A stretch of 64,000 nucleotides of DNA, taken from NCBI RefSeq assembly GCF_000424105.1, contig NZ_AUJG01000006.1, forward strand, positions 1 through 64,000, given 5' to 3'. Of this stretch, positions 62,303-64,000 are shown piece by piece. Position numbers and translations under genes: made by a program. The DNA comes from Lachnospira multipara ATCC 19207 (GTDB lineage Bacteria; Bacillota; Clostridia; Lachnospirales; Lachnospiraceae). Each line of letters starts with the position of its first letter. Position 1 is the first letter of the stretch. The notes under the pieces were generated by a model. It ran no database searches, had not been told where the DNA came from, and saw only the letters and a program-made list of their open reading frames with translations.

Positions 62303-63061
62303 ATGCTAACCAAAGAAAGACATGACATCATAGTTAAAACTGTAAATGATAAGAACACTGTAACTGTTGCACAACTAGTAGAATTATTAGGAGTTTCAGA
62401 GGCAACAGTCCGTCGTGACCTTAATGCACTTGATAAGAAAGGTCTCTTAATAAAGGTCTTTGGTGGTGCTACTGCTATTCAAGAACCAACTCGTGTTAAG
62501 GAGTTTAATGTTCCAGAAAGAGCAAAGATTAATATCGAAGAGAAAGATATTATTGCTAAGTATGCAGCATCTCTTATTCACGATGAAGATTTAGTATTTA
62601 TAGATTCAGGAACAACAACTTTAAAATTAATAGATTATCTAAAGGGTAGTAAGGCTACATTTGTTACAAACGGTATTGTACATGCCGCTAAATTAGCATC
62701 TAAAGGTTACAAGGTTTATATCGTTGGAGGTCGCATAAGACCTGAGACAGAGGCTATTGTAGGTCCTGAATGTATTGATAGTATTTATAAGTACAACTTT
62801 ACTAAGGCCTTCCTTGGAGCTAACGGAATTACTAAAGAAGCTGGTTTTACAACACCAGACGTAGATGAGGCACTCATAAAGACTAAGGCGATTGAGCGTT
62901 CATATACTTCTTATGTTTTAGTGGATCATACAAAGTTTGGCTTACTATCAACTATTAGTTTTTCAAATTTAAATGGAACAAGTATTGTTACTGACTACAT
63001 TCCTGAAACTTTTAAGTATTTTAAAAATCTTACCGTAATAAAAGAGTTAAAAAAGAACTAA
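62303..63061 (+). CDS. fruR: DeoR-family repressor, probable fructose operon regulator
   Basis: The 252-residue protein has a DeoR helix-turn-helix (about 5-57: RHDIIVKTVNDKNTVTVAQL, SEATVRRDLNALDKKGLL) and a sugar-phosphate sensor domain (about 75-230: FIDSGTTTLKLIDYL, FLGANGI, VLVDHTKFG). It lies 63 bp before fruK, the usual gene pair of fructose PTS operons, where fructose 1-phosphate relieves repression. AAAGGAGCTTTT precedes the ATG. Confidence 0.88.
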   Translation: MLTKERHDIIVKTVNDKNTVTVAQLVELLGVSEATVRRDLNALDKKGLLIKVFGGATAIQEPTRVKEFNVPERAKINIEEKDIIAKYAASLIHDEDLVFIDSGTTTLKLIDYLKGSKATFVTNGIVHAAKLASKGYKVYIVGGRIRPETEAIVGPECIDSIYKYNFTKAFLGANGITKEAGFTTPDVDEALIKTKAIERSYTSYVLVDHTKFGLLSTISFSNLNGTSIVTDYIPETFKYFKNLTVIKELKKN

Positions 63062-63124
63062 TTTAGTTTCACTTAATTATGGGAGATTTTGGCAAAATAA
63101 ATTCTTTAGAAAGGAGGATTTAAG

Positions 63125-64000
63125 GTGGTTTACACAATTACTTTTAACCCGGCTCTTGATTACGTAATGAGAATGAATGGCGATTTAGATATTGGCGAGA
63201 CCAATAGAAGCCAGAGCGAAGAACTCTATTACGGCGGTAAGGGAATCAATGTTTCTGTTGTTTTAAACGAACTTGGAATCTCTAATGTTTCTCTTGGATT
63301 TATTGCTGGATTTACTGGAGATGCTATTAATGAAGGCGTTGCCAAAATGGGGGTAACAACTGATTTCATTAAGCTTCCTAATGGAATCTCTAGAATCAAT
63401 GTTAAGCTTAAAGCTAGCAAAGAAACAGAAATTAATGCACAGGGTCCCGATATTGACCAGGCCTCAATTGATGCATTATTTAAGAAAATCGATGCAATAA
63501 AAGACGGTGATTGCATCATTTTAGCAGGAAGTATCCCAAAGACACTTCCAAGCGACATCTACGAAAAGATCTTAAAATCCCTTGAGGGAAAAGATGTTAT
63601 TAAAGTTGTAGATGCAACTAAGGATTTACTTATGAAGGTTTTACCTTATAAGCCATTCCTTGTTAAGCCTAATCAGGCTGAATTAGGTGAATTATTTAAT
63701 GTCAACATCGAAACAGATGAAGACATAATTAAATATGGTCGTATTTTACAAAACCGCGGGGCAATTAATGTATTGGTGTCATTAGGAAAGCGTGGGGCTT
63801 TACTAATACCAGAAACAGGAGAACCTATTCAAATGGGTGCTCCATCAGGGAAGGCTGTAAACACTGTTGGTTCCGGTGATTCAATGGTGGCAGGTTTCCT
63901 TGCGGGATATCTAAAGACAAAGGATTATTACGAGGCTTTAGCTCTTGGCTCAGCTGCAGGTTCAGCTACTGCCGTTCTACCAGGCCTTGCTGATAAGGAA
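63125..64000 (+). CDS. fruK: 1-phosphofructokinase, cut by the window edge
   Basis: Phosphorylates fructose 1-phosphate to fructose 1,6-bisphosphate. The first 292 codons are present and the gene runs off the right edge just before its expected end. The start is GTG at 63125 with AAAGGAGGATTTAAG upstream, giving VYTITFNPALDYVMRM, the family N-terminus. Other marks are YYGGKGINVSVVL and the catalytic NTVGSGDSMVAGFLAGY. A fructose PTS gene would be expected next. Confidence 0.95.
   Translation, partial: MVYTITFNPALDYVMRMNGDLDIGETNRSQSEELYYGGKGINVSVVLNELGISNVSLGFIAGFTGDAINEGVAKMGVTTDFIKLPNGISRINVKLKASKETEINAQGPDIDQASIDALFKKIDAIKDGDCIILAGSIPKTLPSDIYEKILKSLEGKDVIKVVDATKDLLMKVLPYKPFLVKPNQAELGELFNVNIETDEDIIKYGRILQNRGAINVLVSLGKRGALLIPETGEPIQMGAPSGKAVNTVGSGDSMVAGFLAGYLKTKDYYEALALGSAAGSATAVLPGLADKE

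Overview
The window is low-GC DNA whose gene content fits an obligately anaerobic, gut-type Firmicute, most likely a Lachnospiraceae member. The reasons are pyruvate formate-lyase, a flavodiiron protein, an F420-dehydrogenase-like iron-sulfur protein in a polysaccharide locus, strong GGAGG ribosome sites, many small intrinsic terminators and an FNT formate channel. The species cannot be fixed from the sequence. No rRNA, tRNA or CRISPR array was seen.

Layout. 1-19.3 kb is mostly housekeeping and metabolic: the 5' end of a secreted protein, pflB, thioredoxin, a CmpB-type membrane protein, an asparaginase, a heterodimeric ABC exporter, a C39-like peptidase overlapping lgt, a YkgJ-type cysteine cluster protein, KDG kinase, a stand-alone trpB, a NYN/PIN-like protein, a GNAT acetyltransferase, a zinc-ribbon membrane protein and a D-2-hydroxyacid dehydrogenase. 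19.4-27.6 kb is a bacteriocin island: three double-glycine peptides, a 32-residue membrane peptide, a C39-peptidase ABC exporter (PCAT), an HlyD-type accessory protein and a tyrosine recombinase. It is followed by a graveyard of broken PCAT 5' ends interleaved with small membrane proteins (candidate immunity genes). 27.6-28.9 kb is a divergent padC/padR pair. 28.9-32.5 kb holds two orphan P-loop ATPases, each preceded by its own repeated sequence motif, and a broken dps. 32.5-43.0 kb is a polysaccharide operon (WcaJ-like initiating transferase, four glycosyltransferases, polymerase, pyruvyl transferase, flippase, FrhB-like protein). 43.2-44.6 kb is a repeat-bearing surface protein. 44.9-48.9 kb is the ribDEBAH operon under an FMN riboswitch. 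48.9-61.6 kb carries an SPFH protein, an atypical thioredoxin reductase, a glutathione peroxidase, a flavodiiron protein, an ABC-2 exporter, an FNT channel, upp, a uracil permease and an AIM24 protein. The window ends in a DeoR-type regulator and the start of fruK.

The most interesting system is a candidate phase-variable bacteriocin operon. Between the recombinase gene and the first bacteriocin gene lie two exact 20-bp inverted repeats (24199-24218 and 24312-24331) enclosing about 93 bp. A TTGACA box just inside the right arm, paired with a TAATAT inside that arm, forms a promoter that points away from the bacteriocin genes in this assembly. Inverting the segment would rebuild the identical promoter facing the bacteriocin operon. 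The sequenced orientation therefore reads as OFF, with the promoter running antisense into the recombinase gene. Secondary themes are a shared ATTGT-(2-4 nt)-CAAT palindrome in front of pflB, trxA, the broken dps and gpx (a possible redox regulon), and self-associated repeat motifs in front of the two ATPase genes.
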